Position numbers and translations under genes: made by a program
Origin: Zoogloea oleivorans
GTDB taxonomy: Bacteria > Pseudomonadota > Gammaproteobacteria > Burkholderiales > Rhodocyclaceae
Length of the DNA: 64,000 bases
Assembly: GCF_008107625.1 (NCBI RefSeq)
Contig: NZ_SDKK01000013.1
Span: forward strand, 104,751-168,750
Direction: 5' to 3'
Shown here: positions 10,123 to 18,637 of the stretch, one piece after another
Numbering within the stretch: position 1 is the stretch's first letter
How the letters are laid out: the number at the start of each line of letters is the position of its first letter
Notes under the pieces: generated by a model
What the model was told of the DNA's origin: nothing
Seen by the model: the letters and a program-made list of their open reading frames with translations, nothing else
Database searches by the model: none

Positions 10123-10709
10123 GCCTTGGACAAGCCCTTGAGCGCCTGGCGGATGCCGTCGGAAACACCAACGCCTTCAGGCAGCAGCTTGACCGCGCCG
10201 AGGGCTTCCTTCTCGTTGTAGCCGAGGGCCAGCAGCGCGTTGGTGATGTCGGAGCGGTCGTTCCCTGCCAGGTCGGCGGTGACCCGGCCGGACGCCGCCG
10301 GCAGGGCCTTGGCGAGCTTGTCGCGCAGTTCCAGCAGCAGGCGTTCGGCGGTCTTCTTGCCGATGCCGGGAATTTTCACCAGCCGGCCGGACTCCTGCAG
10401 GGCGATGGCCTGGGCCAGGTCATTCACCGACAAGCCCGACAGCACGGCCAGCGCGGTGCGGGCGCCGATGCCGGCCACCTTGAGGAGCTGACGGAAGGCG
10501 GCCCGCTCGTCTTCCGACGCAAAACCGTACAGGAAGTGACCGTCCTCGCGCACCGCCAGGTGGGTACTCAGGGTGACGGACTGGCCGGTGGCGGGCAGGC
10601 CGTAGAAGGTACTCATGGGGACTTCCAGCTCGTAGCCGATGCCATTCACGTCCACGAGGATCTGCGGGGGATTCTTTTCAGCCAGGCGGCCGGTAATGCG
10701 TCCGATCAT
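10119..10709 (-). CDS. ruvA: Holliday junction DNA helicase subunit RuvA
   Basis: 196 aa. The N-terminal OB-fold domain starts [12 protein letters not shown], the two helix-hairpin-helix motifs are [13 protein letters not shown] and [19 protein letters not shown], and the flexible linker plus C-terminal domain III ([19 protein letters not shown]) that touches RuvB are all present. It binds four-way junctions as a tetramer and loads RuvB. It follows the GST gene by 16 bp. The usual ruvC neighbour is absent and ruvB is about 6 kb downstream. Confidence 0.97.
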   Translation of the reverse strand: MIGRITGRLAEKNPPQILVDVNGIGYELEVPMSTFYGLPATGQSVTLSTHLAVREDGHFLYGFASEDERAAFRQLLKVAGIGARTALAVLSGLSVNDLAQAIALQESGRLVKIPGIGKKTAERLLLELRDKLAKALPAASGRVTADLAGNDRSDITNALLALGYNEKEALGAVKLLPEGVGVSDGIRQALKGLSKA

Positions 10710-10725
10710 GCGTTCTTTCAGGAAG

Positions 10726-11337
10726 TCAGGAGTAGTGCGCGGCCGAGAAGGCCGGCAGGGCCTCGGCCGCTGCGGAGAGTGCAGCAAGGCCGGGATAATC
10801 GCTGTCGGCCACCAGGCCCGGAGCGATGAAATGGGTGAAGCGCCAGGCCACCGCAACGGTGATGTCGGCCTGGGTCGGGTAGTCGCCGCACAGCCAGTCG
10901 CTCGTCCCGACGTGCGCTTCGAGGAGGCCGTAGGTGTCGCGGATCTGGCCGTCCACGCGTTCGAGCCAGTCGGGATCGCGACATTCCTTCGGGCGTACCT
11001 TGGTCTCATACACACGATGAACACTTTTCTCGGCGGCGGCGAGGCCCAGGCTGGTGAGCTGCAGGCAGCGCCGGTAGCGCCCCGGGTCCAACGGCCACAA
11101 GCTCTTGCCCGGCGCAGCGCTGTGCTCCAGCCAGGCAATGATCTGGGAACTGTCCACCATCACCTCGCCATCGTCGAAGACGAGGGTCGGGGCCTTGACC
11201 AGCGGATTGATGGCGTGGAATTCGGCAAAGTTGCGGAAGACCGACAGGGACTGGTGCTCGAAGGGGATGCCCAGCATCCGCGCAGTGATGAAGGTGCGAC
11301 GTACGAAGGGGGAATCCAGCATGCCGACAAGTTTCAC
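10726..11337 (-). CDS. Glutathione S-transferase family protein
   Basis: 203 aa. The N-terminal thioredoxin-like domain contains the GST signature: [18 protein letters not shown] with a Ser as the likely thiol-activating residue, then [20 protein letters not shown], where the PxL and DSxxI elements bind glutathione. The C-terminal half is all-helical ([15 protein letters not shown]). The GTG at 11337 is chosen because AGGAGG lies six bases upstream and because it overlaps the upstream stop (GTGA). Substrate unknown; it is cotranscribed with ruvA. Confidence 0.88.
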   Translation of the reverse strand: MKLVGMLDSPFVRRTFITARMLGIPFEHQSLSVFRNFAEFHAINPLVKAPTLVFDDGEVMVDSSQIIAWLEHSAAPGKSLWPLDPGRYRRCLQLTSLGLAAAEKSVHRVYETKVRPKECRDPDWLERVDGQIRDTYGLLEAHVGTSDWLCGDYPTQADITVAVAWRFTHFIAPGLVADSDYPGLAALSAAAEALPAFSAAHYS

Positions 11338-11648
11338 GGGGAGCCTCCTGAGACAGGTTTTGCACAATTGGCGGCGGTCCGGCGCAGGCGGGCAAGCACG
11401 GCGTCGGCCTCGTCACGACTCTTTACCGGGATACGCGCTTCATAGCCGCTGCCCAGATTGCCGCCACCGTAGTAAATCCGGACTTCGTCGGCGCGGACCT
11501 CCACATATTGCACGATGCCAAGGTTGATGGCGCGCTGGCTGCCGCTCTCGGCGGGCAGGAAAAACAGGCAAAAGCCGCTGGAACCGGCGTCCTGGGCCAA
11601 CGCCGGCCAGGCGGAAAACAGCGCGGCAAGAAGCAGCACGATGCGCAT
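11334..11648 (-). CDS. Small exported protein with signal peptide
   Basis: 104 aa. Residues 1-19 are a clear Sec signal peptide (MRIVLLLAALFSAWPALAQ) with cleavage after ALA. The mature part is a small alpha/beta protein containing Cys residues that could form one disulfide (FCLFF and AANCAKP). Its start shares one base with the HAD stop (TGATG) and its stop overlaps the GST start (GTGA). No family recognised. Confidence 0.75.
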   Translation of the reverse strand: MRIVLLLAALFSAWPALAQDAGSSGFCLFFLPAESGSQRAINLGIVQYVEVRADEVRIYYGGGNLGSGYEARIPVKSRDEADAVLARLRRTAANCAKPVSGGSP

Positions 11649-12334
11649 CAGGCAAGCCTCATGGAAAGGAAGCGGGCGATGTCGTGCAGGCTGGTGGCCT
11701 GCGGCACGCCGGCCGCCCGCACGTCGTCGGCGGGCTGCAGCAGGTCGGGCACCATGATCACCCGGGCGCCGGCCGCCAGGGCGCCGCGCACCCCGGCGTT
11801 CGAATCTTCGAGCACCAGACAATTCGCCACCGGCACGCCGAGGCGCTCGGCGGCAGCCAGGAAGATGTCCGGCGCCGGCTTGCCGCAGGCCACTTCGTCG
11901 CCGCACACCATGCCGTGCACGCGCGCCAGCAGGCCTACCGCCGCCAGCTTGGGCTCGGCCCGCGAGCGCCGCGTGGAGGTGGCGACGACGCGTCCGAGGG
12001 CCATGCCGTCGAGCACGTCGAACAGTTCGGTGACGCCGCCCTTCAGCGGAATGCGCCCTTCGGCAATGGCCAGTTCATAGAGGCGGCCAAAAGCTTCGTA
12101 GAGTTCGGCGGTGGGGTAATCGTCGCCCAGGTGACGGCGGATCACCGCCGGGCCGTCCTTCGAGTTCAGGCCGACCAGCGCCAGCCCCACTTCGTAGCGC
12201 CACGGCACGCCCAGTTCGGCCGCCGCCAGTGCGACGGTGGCGAGGGCGACCCGCTCGCTGTCGAGGAGCAGGCCGTCCATGTCGAAGATGACCGCATGAA
12301 CATCATGCGGGGCAAAGGGCGGGACGAAACTCAT
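11648..12334 (-). CDS. HAD-superfamily hydrolase (beta-phosphoglucomutase/phosphatase-like)
   Basis: 228 aa. The nucleophile motif I is VIFDMDGLLLDSE, motif II is VVATSTRR, motif III Lys is in GKPAPDIFLAAAERLG and motif IV is LVLEDSNAGVRGALAAG. The helical cap sits between motifs I and II. This is the pattern of subfamily IA phosphatases and phosphosugar mutases; the substrate is unknown. It overlaps UbiA (ATGA) and the small exported protein (TGATG). Confidence 0.88.
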   Translation of the reverse strand: MSFVPPFAPHDVHAVIFDMDGLLLDSERVALATVALAAAELGVPWRYEVGLALVGLNSKDGPAVIRRHLGDDYPTAELYEAFGRLYELAIAEGRIPLKGGVTELFDVLDGMALGRVVATSTRRSRAEPKLAAVGLLARVHGMVCGDEVACGKPAPDIFLAAAERLGVPVANCLVLEDSNAGVRGALAAGARVIMVPDLLQPADDVRAAGVPQATSLHDIARFLSMRLA

Positions 12335-13299
12335 GACAGGGCTCCCGGCCAGCGTCCGAAGGCCAGGGTAGCGGCGAGGACGAGACCGTGCAGGTGGGCG
12401 GCAGCGACGGTCAGCTTGAGGGCCGGCGCCAGCTCGGACGGCTCGCTGGCGTGGGCCATCAGGTAACGGGCGGCGCGAAAGGAGAGGATCAGGGTCAGCG
12501 CGGCAGCGGCGGCCCCCTGCGGCAACCGGTCGCGCCCGACCATCAGCACCAGCCATCCGTAAGCCAGCAGCACCAGGCCCAGGTAGGCCCACTTGGCGTT
12601 CTCCGGGCCAAGGCGTACCACCAGCGTGCGCTTGCCGGCCGCCTCGTCACCGCGCCGGTCGGGGAATTCGTTGATGAACAGGATGGCCGCCACCAGCAGT
12701 GCATAGGACAGACCAGCGATCAGCGGCAGCGCCGAAAAACCACCACGCTGCACGAAGTCGGTGCCGATCACCACGATCAGCCAGCCGGCGGCCACCGCCG
12801 CCTCGCCCAGCCCGCGCGACACCAGGGCCAGCGGCGGCGCGGTGTAAGCCCAGCCGAGAAAGAGCCCGGCCAGACCAATGAGGATCAGCCCGGGCGCCGA
12901 CTGCACGGCAAGCCACAGGCCGGCCGGCACCACCAACGCCAGCAAGCCGTAGCCCAGGCGGCCGGTCTCGGCCTCGGAGAGCACCCCGTTCTGGATGAAG
13001 CGGCTGCCGCCGGTGAAGGGAAAGAGCCGCTCGGTATTGGCCGCGTCGGCGCCGCTCTGCGCATCGTAATAGTCGTTGAGCACGTTGATGCCAGCATGGG
13101 CGACGAGGGCGAAGAAGATCGTCAGCCCGGCTTTCAGGCCGTCGATGGGCAGGCCGCTGCCATGCGCCACCGCCAGCCCGATCAGGCAGGCGCAGAGGGT
13201 CACACCCAGGAAGGCCGGGCGGGTCGCCAGCAGGCCGGCGAGCAGTGGACGGGCGCGCAGGGCGATGGCAGGTTCGGCAGGAGGCGCAGTGGCAGGCAT
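12331..13299 (-). CDS. UbiA-family prenyltransferase (MenA-like)
   Basis: 322 aa integral membrane protein. The two Asp-rich prenyl-diphosphate motifs are seen: NDYYDAQSGAD near residues 75-85 and DRRGDEAAGKRTL near 215. FPFTGGSRFIQNG after the first motif is typical of MenA-like 1,4-dihydroxy-2-naphthoate prenyltransferases rather than UbiA itself. No menaquinone genes adjoin it, so the acceptor is uncertain. First gene of the operon UbiA-HAD-exported protein-GST-ruvA-DUF4442. Confidence 0.85.
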   Translation of the reverse strand: MPATAPPAEPAIALRARPLLAGLLATRPAFLGVTLCACLIGLAVAHGSGLPIDGLKAGLTIFFALVAHAGINVLNDYYDAQSGADAANTERLFPFTGGSRFIQNGVLSEAETGRLGYGLLALVVPAGLWLAVQSAPGLILIGLAGLFLGWAYTAPPLALVSRGLGEAAVAAGWLIVVIGTDFVQRGGFSALPLIAGLSYALLVAAILFINEFPDRRGDEAAGKRTLVVRLGPENAKWAYLGLVLLAYGWLVLMVGRDRLPQGAAAAALTLILSFRAARYLMAHASEPSELAPALKLTVAAAHLHGLVLAATLAFGRWPGALS

Positions 13300-13465
13300 C
13301 GGTACGGCGCAGAGTCAGGACATGCAATGCTGCGGCGGGGCGGCGCCCCGGTCAAGCTGCCGTGGCGTGAATGCACGCCCGCCAGTCCGGCGGCGGCCCG
13401 CGCGACAAGGGCCGGCCTGATCGGTTAGCATCGACAGCCGTTCATCCAGCCGGCGCCTGACGACA

Positions 13466-15898
13466 TTGAACACCACCGCCTCCTCTTCCCACCCGCCTGC
13501 CGTTCGCCCCCGGCGGCCCATCGCTCCCCGCCTGTATGGCACGCTGGCGGCGCTGGGCGCCCTCGCAGGCCTGGCCATCTGGCTGTGGATGTATCCCCTC
13601 GACAAGGGCGTGGCCGGTGCCCTGCTGGCGGCCTACGTGGTGCTGGTGCTCATGCGCCCGGGCAGTTGGCTGGTGGTCCTGCCGACCCTGTGGCCGGTCA
13701 TCGAGCTGGCGCCGTGGACCGGGCAGATTTACTTCACCGAAAGCGACGCGCTGGCGCTGGCCACCCTCCTCGCCCTCGGACTGCGCGAAGCCATCGCACC
13801 ACCAGCGCCAACACTCAGTGGACGTGCACCGGTCAAGCTCAACGTGGCGGCGCTGACCCTTTTCGGGTTGCTCGCCGGCAGCGTGCTGGCCTCCGGCCTG
13901 CGCGGCCTGCTGCCAATGCCGGCGCTGGAGCCGGACGTCCTGATCAACTACAGCTCGACCCTCAACGCCCTGCGCGTCGGCAAGGGCTTCGTGCTGGCCT
14001 TTGCGCTGATTCCCTTTCTGCACCTGGCGATCCGCCGTGACGGCGACGCGGCCCTCGGCCGCTTCACCACCGGCCTCACCCTCGGCCTCACCTCCTGCGC
14101 GCTGGCCGCCCTGTGGGAGCGGCTGGCCTTTCCCGGCTTTACCAACTTTGCCAGCGACTACCGCAGCACGGCCCTGTTCTGGGAAATGCACGTCGGCGGC
14201 GCCACGCTCGATGCGTGGCTGATGCTCAGCTTTCCCTTCGCCCTGGCCAGCCTGCTGGGCGCCCGCAGCCCACTGGCGCGCGGCCTGGCCCTGGTGGCAG
14301 TCGGGCTGGGCGGCTATGCGATCTTCACTACCTTCTCGCGGATCGTTTTCGGGGCGGTACTGGTGGTGATTGGCGTACTCGGCGGTGTGGCCCTGCTGCG
14401 CCCGGCCACGCCACATCGGGTGGAAACCCCGCGCGGCCACCCTCGCGTCCTGCTGGCCCTGGGCGGGGCCGTACTGGCGGGTTGCTTCCTGGCTTTCGGA
14501 GGCGGCGGCTATCGCGGCATGCTGGCCTTTGCCGGCCTGGCCCTGCTCGCCTACCAGGCGGGTGGCCTGCTGGCCGGCGCCCGGGTCGGGCAACTCCTGG
14601 CCGGCGCCCTGGCCGGCCTGATCCTGCTGCTGGCCAGCCTCCTTGCCACCGCCTGGGTACCCAAGGGGGCCTACCTGATTTATGCGCTGTCCTGGTCGGC
14701 CACCGCCCTTTTACTGTGGCAGGCGGAGCGCAGCGGCAGCAAGCCGGCGCTCGCCCTGCTGACCGCCCTGCTGGTGTGGACCGGCGCCAATGCGGTGGAA
14801 GTCGGCGTTTTCTGGGGTGAAGCGGCGGCACTGCCGGGCGCCGCCCTGGCCGTTTGTCTGGTACTACTTGCCGTGGCCGTGCAGGCCATTCGCAGCACGC
14901 CCCTGTGGACGCCAAGATCGCAGGACGTCTTCACCGTCGGCGCCCTGCTGGGCGTCAGCGGCATGGTGGTTGCCACCCTTGGCAGCGCCTATATGGGTAG
15001 CCGCCTGTCCACCACCAGCGGCGACCTCGGCAGCCGCCTCACTCACTATAGAGAGAGCGCCAGCCTGGTGCGCAGCCCCACCGACACCCTCCTCGGCATC
15101 GGCCTCGGACGCTTTCCGGATGCCTTTTTCTGGCAGCCGCCGGCCGACGGTTTTCCGGGCAGCGTGCGCCTGCGTCAAAGCCCCGAGGGGCATTACCTGC
15201 AGATAGGCGGCTCACGCTTCGTGCGTGGTTACGGGGAGATGCTGCGCGTCGGCCAGCGCGTGCCGGTGGATACCGCCACCCCCTTCCATTACCGGCTGCG
15301 GGCCCGCAGCGACAAAGACGTGGCGCTGCTGCTGTTCATCTGCCGGAAACACCTGCTCTACGCCGATGGCTGCGCCAGTCAGGCCGTCAAGCTGAAGGGG
15401 GGTGCCGGCTGGGAGCAGTTCGAAGGTGTATCGACCGGCGGCGAACTGCCGGCCAGCGGCTGGCCGCCGCGGCTGGCCTTCTTCTCGATGAGTGTGGAAG
15501 CGCCCGTCGATGTGGATGTGGACAACGTCGAGCTGACCGATGCCACCGGGCGCCCGCTTCTGCGCAACGGCAACTTTGGCCGCGGGGAAGACTTCTGGTT
15601 CTTCACCTCGGACCGGGACCACTTGCCCTGGCACGCCAAGAACCTGTTCCTGCACGTGTACATCGAACAGGGCCTGCTGGGCCTCGGCGCTCTCGGACTG
15701 GCCCTCGTCGTGGCGGCTGTGCGTCTGCTGAGAAGCCCGACCCGGCACCACCCGCTGGCGCCCATCCTGCTGGCGGCGCTGGCCGCGGTGACCGTCGTCG
15801 GGTTGGTGGACAGCCTGCTCGACATGCCGCGGCTGACCGTTTTCATCTACCTGCTGCTGTGGCTCGGGCTGACCCTGCGCAAACCGGCGCCAGCCTGA
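13466..15898 (+). CDS. O-antigen ligase (Wzy_C)-like membrane protein with an embedded soluble domain
   Basis: 810 aa, starting at TTG 13466 because no in-frame ATG or GTG lies between the upstream stop at 13418 and the conserved N-terminus. About a dozen hydrophobic segments fill residues 25-515. A soluble region of about 180 residues (about 520-725) resembles a carbohydrate-binding beta-sandwich (VDVDNVELTDATGRPLLRNG). After it comes the Wzy_C-type motif HAKNLFLHVYIEQGLLGLG and a final membrane hairpin. Such proteins polymerise or ligate glycans on the periplasmic face, but the role here is inferred. It converges on the acyl-CoA dehydrogenase with a 9-bp gap. No glycan genes adjoin it. Confidence 0.75.
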   Translation: MNTTASSSHPPAVRPRRPIAPRLYGTLAALGALAGLAIWLWMYPLDKGVAGALLAAYVVLVLMRPGSWLVVLPTLWPVIELAPWTGQIYFTESDALALATLLALGLREAIAPPAPTLSGRAPVKLNVAALTLFGLLAGSVLASGLRGLLPMPALEPDVLINYSSTLNALRVGKGFVLAFALIPFLHLAIRRDGDAALGRFTTGLTLGLTSCALAALWERLAFPGFTNFASDYRSTALFWEMHVGGATLDAWLMLSFPFALASLLGARSPLARGLALVAVGLGGYAIFTTFSRIVFGAVLVVIGVLGGVALLRPATPHRVETPRGHPRVLLALGGAVLAGCFLAFGGGGYRGMLAFAGLALLAYQAGGLLAGARVGQLLAGALAGLILLLASLLATAWVPKGAYLIYALSWSATALLLWQAERSGSKPALALLTALLVWTGANAVEVGVFWGEAAALPGAALAVCLVLLAVAVQAIRSTPLWTPRSQDVFTVGALLGVSGMVVATLGSAYMGSRLSTTSGDLGSRLTHYRESASLVRSPTDTLLGIGLGRFPDAFFWQPPADGFPGSVRLRQSPEGHYLQIGGSRFVRGYGEMLRVGQRVPVDTATPFHYRLRARSDKDVALLLFICRKHLLYADGCASQAVKLKGGAGWEQFEGVSTGGELPASGWPPRLAFFSMSVEAPVDVDVDNVELTDATGRPLLRNGNFGRGEDFWFFTSDRDHLPWHAKNLFLHVYIEQGLLGLGALGLALVVAAVRLLRSPTRHHPLAPILLAALAAVTVVGLVDSLLDMPRLTVFIYLLLWLGLTLRKPAPA

Positions 15899-15907
15899 GC
15901 CCCGCGC

Positions 15908-17080
15908 TCAGTGCGCGGCCTTCGGCGGCTTCATGATGTTGCGCGCCAGGCTCCAGCGATGCACCTCGGAGGGGCCGTCGTAGATGCGGAAGGCGCGCAT
16001 GTCGGACCAGATGCGCGCGACGATGGTTTCGGCGGTCACGCCCTGGCCACCCAACACCTGCACGCAGCGGTCCACCACCCGCCATTCGGCCTCCGAGCAG
16101 ATCACCTTGGCCATGCTCGATTCGTTCTTGCCCTTGCCGCCCTGGTCGAGCACCCACGCGCAATGCCAGATCGCCAGGCGGCTGGTGTGCAGGTCCATCT
16201 CGTTGTCGGCGAGCATGAAACCGACGCCCTCGTGCTCACCCAGCGCCTTGCCGAAAGCCTGACGCTTGCGGGCATAGGCACTGGCCACGTCATGGGCCCG
16301 CCGCGCCTGGCCGAGCCAGCGCATGCAGTGAGTCAGACGGGCCGGTGCCAGGCGCACCTGGGCGTAGCGGAAGCCCTGCCCCACTTCGCCCAGCACGTCA
16401 GCCGCCGGCACGCGCAGATTGTTGAAACTCACCACCCCGTGGCCGCCGGTAAAGCAGGCGTCCAGCGCGTCCATGCTGCGCTCGACGGTGATGCCCGGCT
16501 GGTCCATGTCGGCCAGGAACATGGTGGCGCTGCCGTCTTCCATCCTGGCCATGATGATGGCGTAGCTGGCACCGGTGGCGCCGGTGATGAACCACTTGCG
16601 ACCGTTGATCACGTAGTCGTCGCCGTCCTTCACCGCCAGGGTCTGCAGCATTGAAGGGTCAGCGCCGGCGCCCGGATCGGGTTCGGTCATGCAAAAGCAC
16701 GAGCGGATCTTTCCTGCCACCTGGGGCTTCAGCCAGCGCTCCTTCTGGGCCTCGGTGGCGACGGCTTCCATCAGGTGGATGTTGCCTTCGTCGGGGGCGG
16801 CAATGTTGAGCGCCGTCGGGCCGAGGGTGGAATAGCCGGCCTCTTCGAAAACGATGGCCTTGGCGAAGTGGTCCAGCCCGAGACCGCCCAGCTCCACCGA
16901 CGCATGGGGCGTCAGCAGGCCGGCGGCCTTGGCCTTGGCAACCAGTTCGTTGCGCAGTTCCTCGGTCGGGCCGTGGGCGGTGACGCGGGGGTCTTTCTCG
17001 AAGGGAATGATTTCCTCGGCGATGAAACGCCGGGTCTTTTCCTGCAGGGCCTTGAGTTCGGCCGGGATGTCGAAATTCAT
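15908..17080 (-). CDS. Acyl-CoA dehydrogenase, LvaC/ACAD10-11-like
   Basis: 390 aa, full acyl-CoA dehydrogenase fold with FAD-binding segments CFCMTEPDPGAGADP and WFITGATGASYAI and the C-terminal QVLGGQGVTAETIVARIWSD. It is the third gene of a set encoding an aminoglycoside-kinase-fold protein and a DUF6285 protein, the same order as lvaA-lvaB-lvaC of Pseudomonas putida levulinate catabolism. There the kinase phosphorylates 4-hydroxyacyl-CoA and the dehydrogenase homologue removes the phosphate to give an enoyl-CoA. The parallel supports processing of a 4-hydroxyacyl-CoA here, but the natural substrate is unknown. The gene ends with an intact KPPKAAH tail. Confidence 0.88.
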   Translation of the reverse strand: MNFDIPAELKALQEKTRRFIAEEIIPFEKDPRVTAHGPTEELRNELVAKAKAAGLLTPHASVELGGLGLDHFAKAIVFEEAGYSTLGPTALNIAAPDEGNIHLMEAVATEAQKERWLKPQVAGKIRSCFCMTEPDPGAGADPSMLQTLAVKDGDDYVINGRKWFITGATGASYAIIMARMEDGSATMFLADMDQPGITVERSMDALDACFTGGHGVVSFNNLRVPAADVLGEVGQGFRYAQVRLAPARLTHCMRWLGQARRAHDVASAYARKRQAFGKALGEHEGVGFMLADNEMDLHTSRLAIWHCAWVLDQGGKGKNESSMAKVICSEAEWRVVDRCVQVLGGQGVTAETIVARIWSDMRAFRIYDGPSEVHRWSLARNIMKPPKAAH

Positions 17081-17097
17081 GTGCTGTCTCCTGGGGC

Positions 17098-17472
17098 TCA
17101 GTTCAGGCCGGCCTGCTTGAGGTATTTCGGATTGGAGACCCGCAGGCGGGCCGTCACTTCGGCCAGCAGCAACTGGCCGACGGCCGGCAGGCGGGTGTCG
17201 AAACGGCCTTCGCGCAGGTCATGGGCCAGGCGCACGGCAAATTCGTCGATGCCGGCGCTGGTCGCCGCGCTGCCGTACAGCTCGTGCAACAGGGCTGCTT
17301 CGGCCTGGTCCTGGCTGGCGTCGGCCTGGATTTCGCGCATCGAGATGGCCAGCGCGTTGGCGGCCATCAGGGCGGTGTAGTGCTGCTCCTTGGGCAAGTG
17401 GGGCAGCAGTTCGTTGAGCAGGCCGTCGCGGGCGATCTTGAGCAGCTCGGCGGCAGTGGGCAGGCTACGCAT
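17098..17472 (-). CDS. DUF6285 protein (LvaB-like accessory protein)
   Basis: 124 aa, helical, no signal peptide. The pattern RPTAAEL-like start (RSLPTAAELLKIARDGL), then LPKEQHYTALMAANALAI and VRLAHDLREGRFD matches DUF6285 proteins encoded next to ACAD10/11-type kinases; in Pseudomonas putida the homologue LvaB is needed by LvaA for 4-hydroxyacyl-CoA phosphorylation. ATG 17472 is preferred over GTG 17481 because the GAGGAG sequence is nine bases from the ATG but only two from the GTG. It overlaps the kinase stop by 8 bp. Confidence 0.8.
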   Translation of the reverse strand: MRSLPTAAELLKIARDGLLNELLPHLPKEQHYTALMAANALAISMREIQADASQDQAEAALLHELYGSAATSAGIDEFAVRLAHDLREGRFDTRLPAVGQLLLAEVTARLRVSNPKYLKQAGLN

Positions 17473-18526
17473 GGCGGGCACGCTCCTCTTCGATGGCGTT
17501 GATTTCCTGGACCAGATCCAGCTCGATTTCCGGCAGCATGCGGCCGGTCAGGGCCAGTTCCAGCGACGGCTGCTCGCCGGACAAATGGCGTTCGGCCTGC
17601 ATCAGGGCGATCACTGCCCAGCGCATCGTGCCCATCACCTTCCAGTAGGGCAGCGCCGACAGGTCCAGCGGCTGACCGGTGACGGTCGCGTAACCGCGGG
17701 CGAAGGCCTCGGCGCTACCGACGCCGCCGGCCTCGTGCTCCCAGGCGCCAAAGCGCCAGCAGCGGGCACACAGCCAGCCCAGGTCTTCCATCGGATCGCT
17801 CCAGCCGGCGAATTCCCAGTCGAGAATGCCGGACAGCCGCTTGTCCTCGACCATGTAGTTGCCGGTGCGGAAATCGCCGTGGGTCAGCACCGTTTCACCA
17901 CCGACCGGGGCATTCAGTTCGAGCCAGCGCAGGGCCCATTCGAGGGTCGGCTGGGGGCGCCCGATGGCGTCGATCAGGCGGCGGTATTCGGCCACCCGCG
18001 CCAGTGCCGGGGAGCCCTCTGGAACAGAGAGGAAGTCGAAGGATGCAACCGGCGGCCGCACCTGGTGCAGCCTGGCCAGCTCGCTGCCCATCTCGGCCAG
18101 CAGGGCCTCGCGCTCGTCGGTCGTCAGATCGCCGCGCACCAGCGGACGCGCCGCGGCCGAGCCGCCAACCCGGCGCATGAGGTAGAAGTCGCGGCCAAAC
18201 TCGCCCTGGTCGCGGTGCAGCCACAGGGGCTCGGGCACCTTCACGCCAGCGGCAAAGGCCACCTTCAGCACAGCGAATTCCTGGGCCCGGCTCAGGCTGA
18301 TGCTCAGCCCGGAGGGAGAATCGGTGCGCAGCACCAGCGTGTGCCGGCCGGCCCACGGGCCACCGCTGATGCTCAGGTCGAGCGCCAGGTTCTCCTGGAT
18401 GGCGCCGCCGCCGAGGCGCTTGCAGCTATGCACTTCGACCGCCTCGGCGCCCGCCTCACGCTGCAGGAAGCCGGCGACGAAGGTCTCGACGTCCGGCTTT
18501 TGCGTTGTTTCCTTGTTCGCGTCCAC
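17465..18526 (-). CDS. APH-fold phosphotransferase (LvaA/ACAD10-like acyl-CoA kinase)
   Basis: 353 aa, aminoglycoside phosphotransferase fold. The catalytic loop is LTHGDFRTGNYMV and the metal-binding DFG-equivalent is GILDWEFAGWSDP. An N-lobe nucleotide-binding region contains RLGGGAIQENLAL. By analogy with LvaA it would phosphorylate the hydroxyl of a 4-hydroxyacyl-CoA with ATP. The GTG start at 18526 is preceded by AGGAGAGGAA. First gene of the trio; a REP-like element separates it from pntB. It is not an antibiotic-resistance kinase by context. Confidence 0.85.
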   Translation of the reverse strand: MDANKETTQKPDVETFVAGFLQREAGAEAVEVHSCKRLGGGAIQENLALDLSISGGPWAGRHTLVLRTDSPSGLSISLSRAQEFAVLKVAFAAGVKVPEPLWLHRDQGEFGRDFYLMRRVGGSAAARPLVRGDLTTDEREALLAEMGSELARLHQVRPPVASFDFLSVPEGSPALARVAEYRRLIDAIGRPQPTLEWALRWLELNAPVGGETVLTHGDFRTGNYMVEDKRLSGILDWEFAGWSDPMEDLGWLCARCWRFGAWEHEAGGVGSAEAFARGYATVTGQPLDLSALPYWKVMGTMRWAVIALMQAERHLSGEQPSLELALTGRMLPEIELDLVQEINAIEEERARHA

Positions 18527-18560
18527 TGGGTTTCCTCTCCTTTGTGTGGTGTCTTTATTC

Positions 18561-18629
18561 CTGTGGGCCGGGTGCTTGTCCGACAGCGCCTTGATGACGC
18601 TTGTTGTCGGACTGAAGTCCGACCCACAG
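18561..18629. repeat. REP-like paired palindrome, long form (copy 2)
   Basis: The right arm (18606-18629) is identical to that of copy 1. The left arm, starting CTGTGGGCCGGGTGCTTGTC, is degenerate, so the pairing is weaker. It lies between pntB and the kinase gene. Confidence 0.8.
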
Positions 18630-18637
18630 GGCTCTGT

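Noticed and set aside
13442..14593. Long - strand open frame opposite the O-antigen-ligase-like gene
   Set aside because: It is a Gln/Gly/Arg-rich low-complexity translation without motifs, wholly antisense to a convincing membrane protein; an effect of high GC.
17465..18526. Aminoglycoside resistance kinase
   Set aside because: The fold is shared, but the DUF6285 and acyl-CoA dehydrogenase neighbours point to an acyl-CoA kinase.
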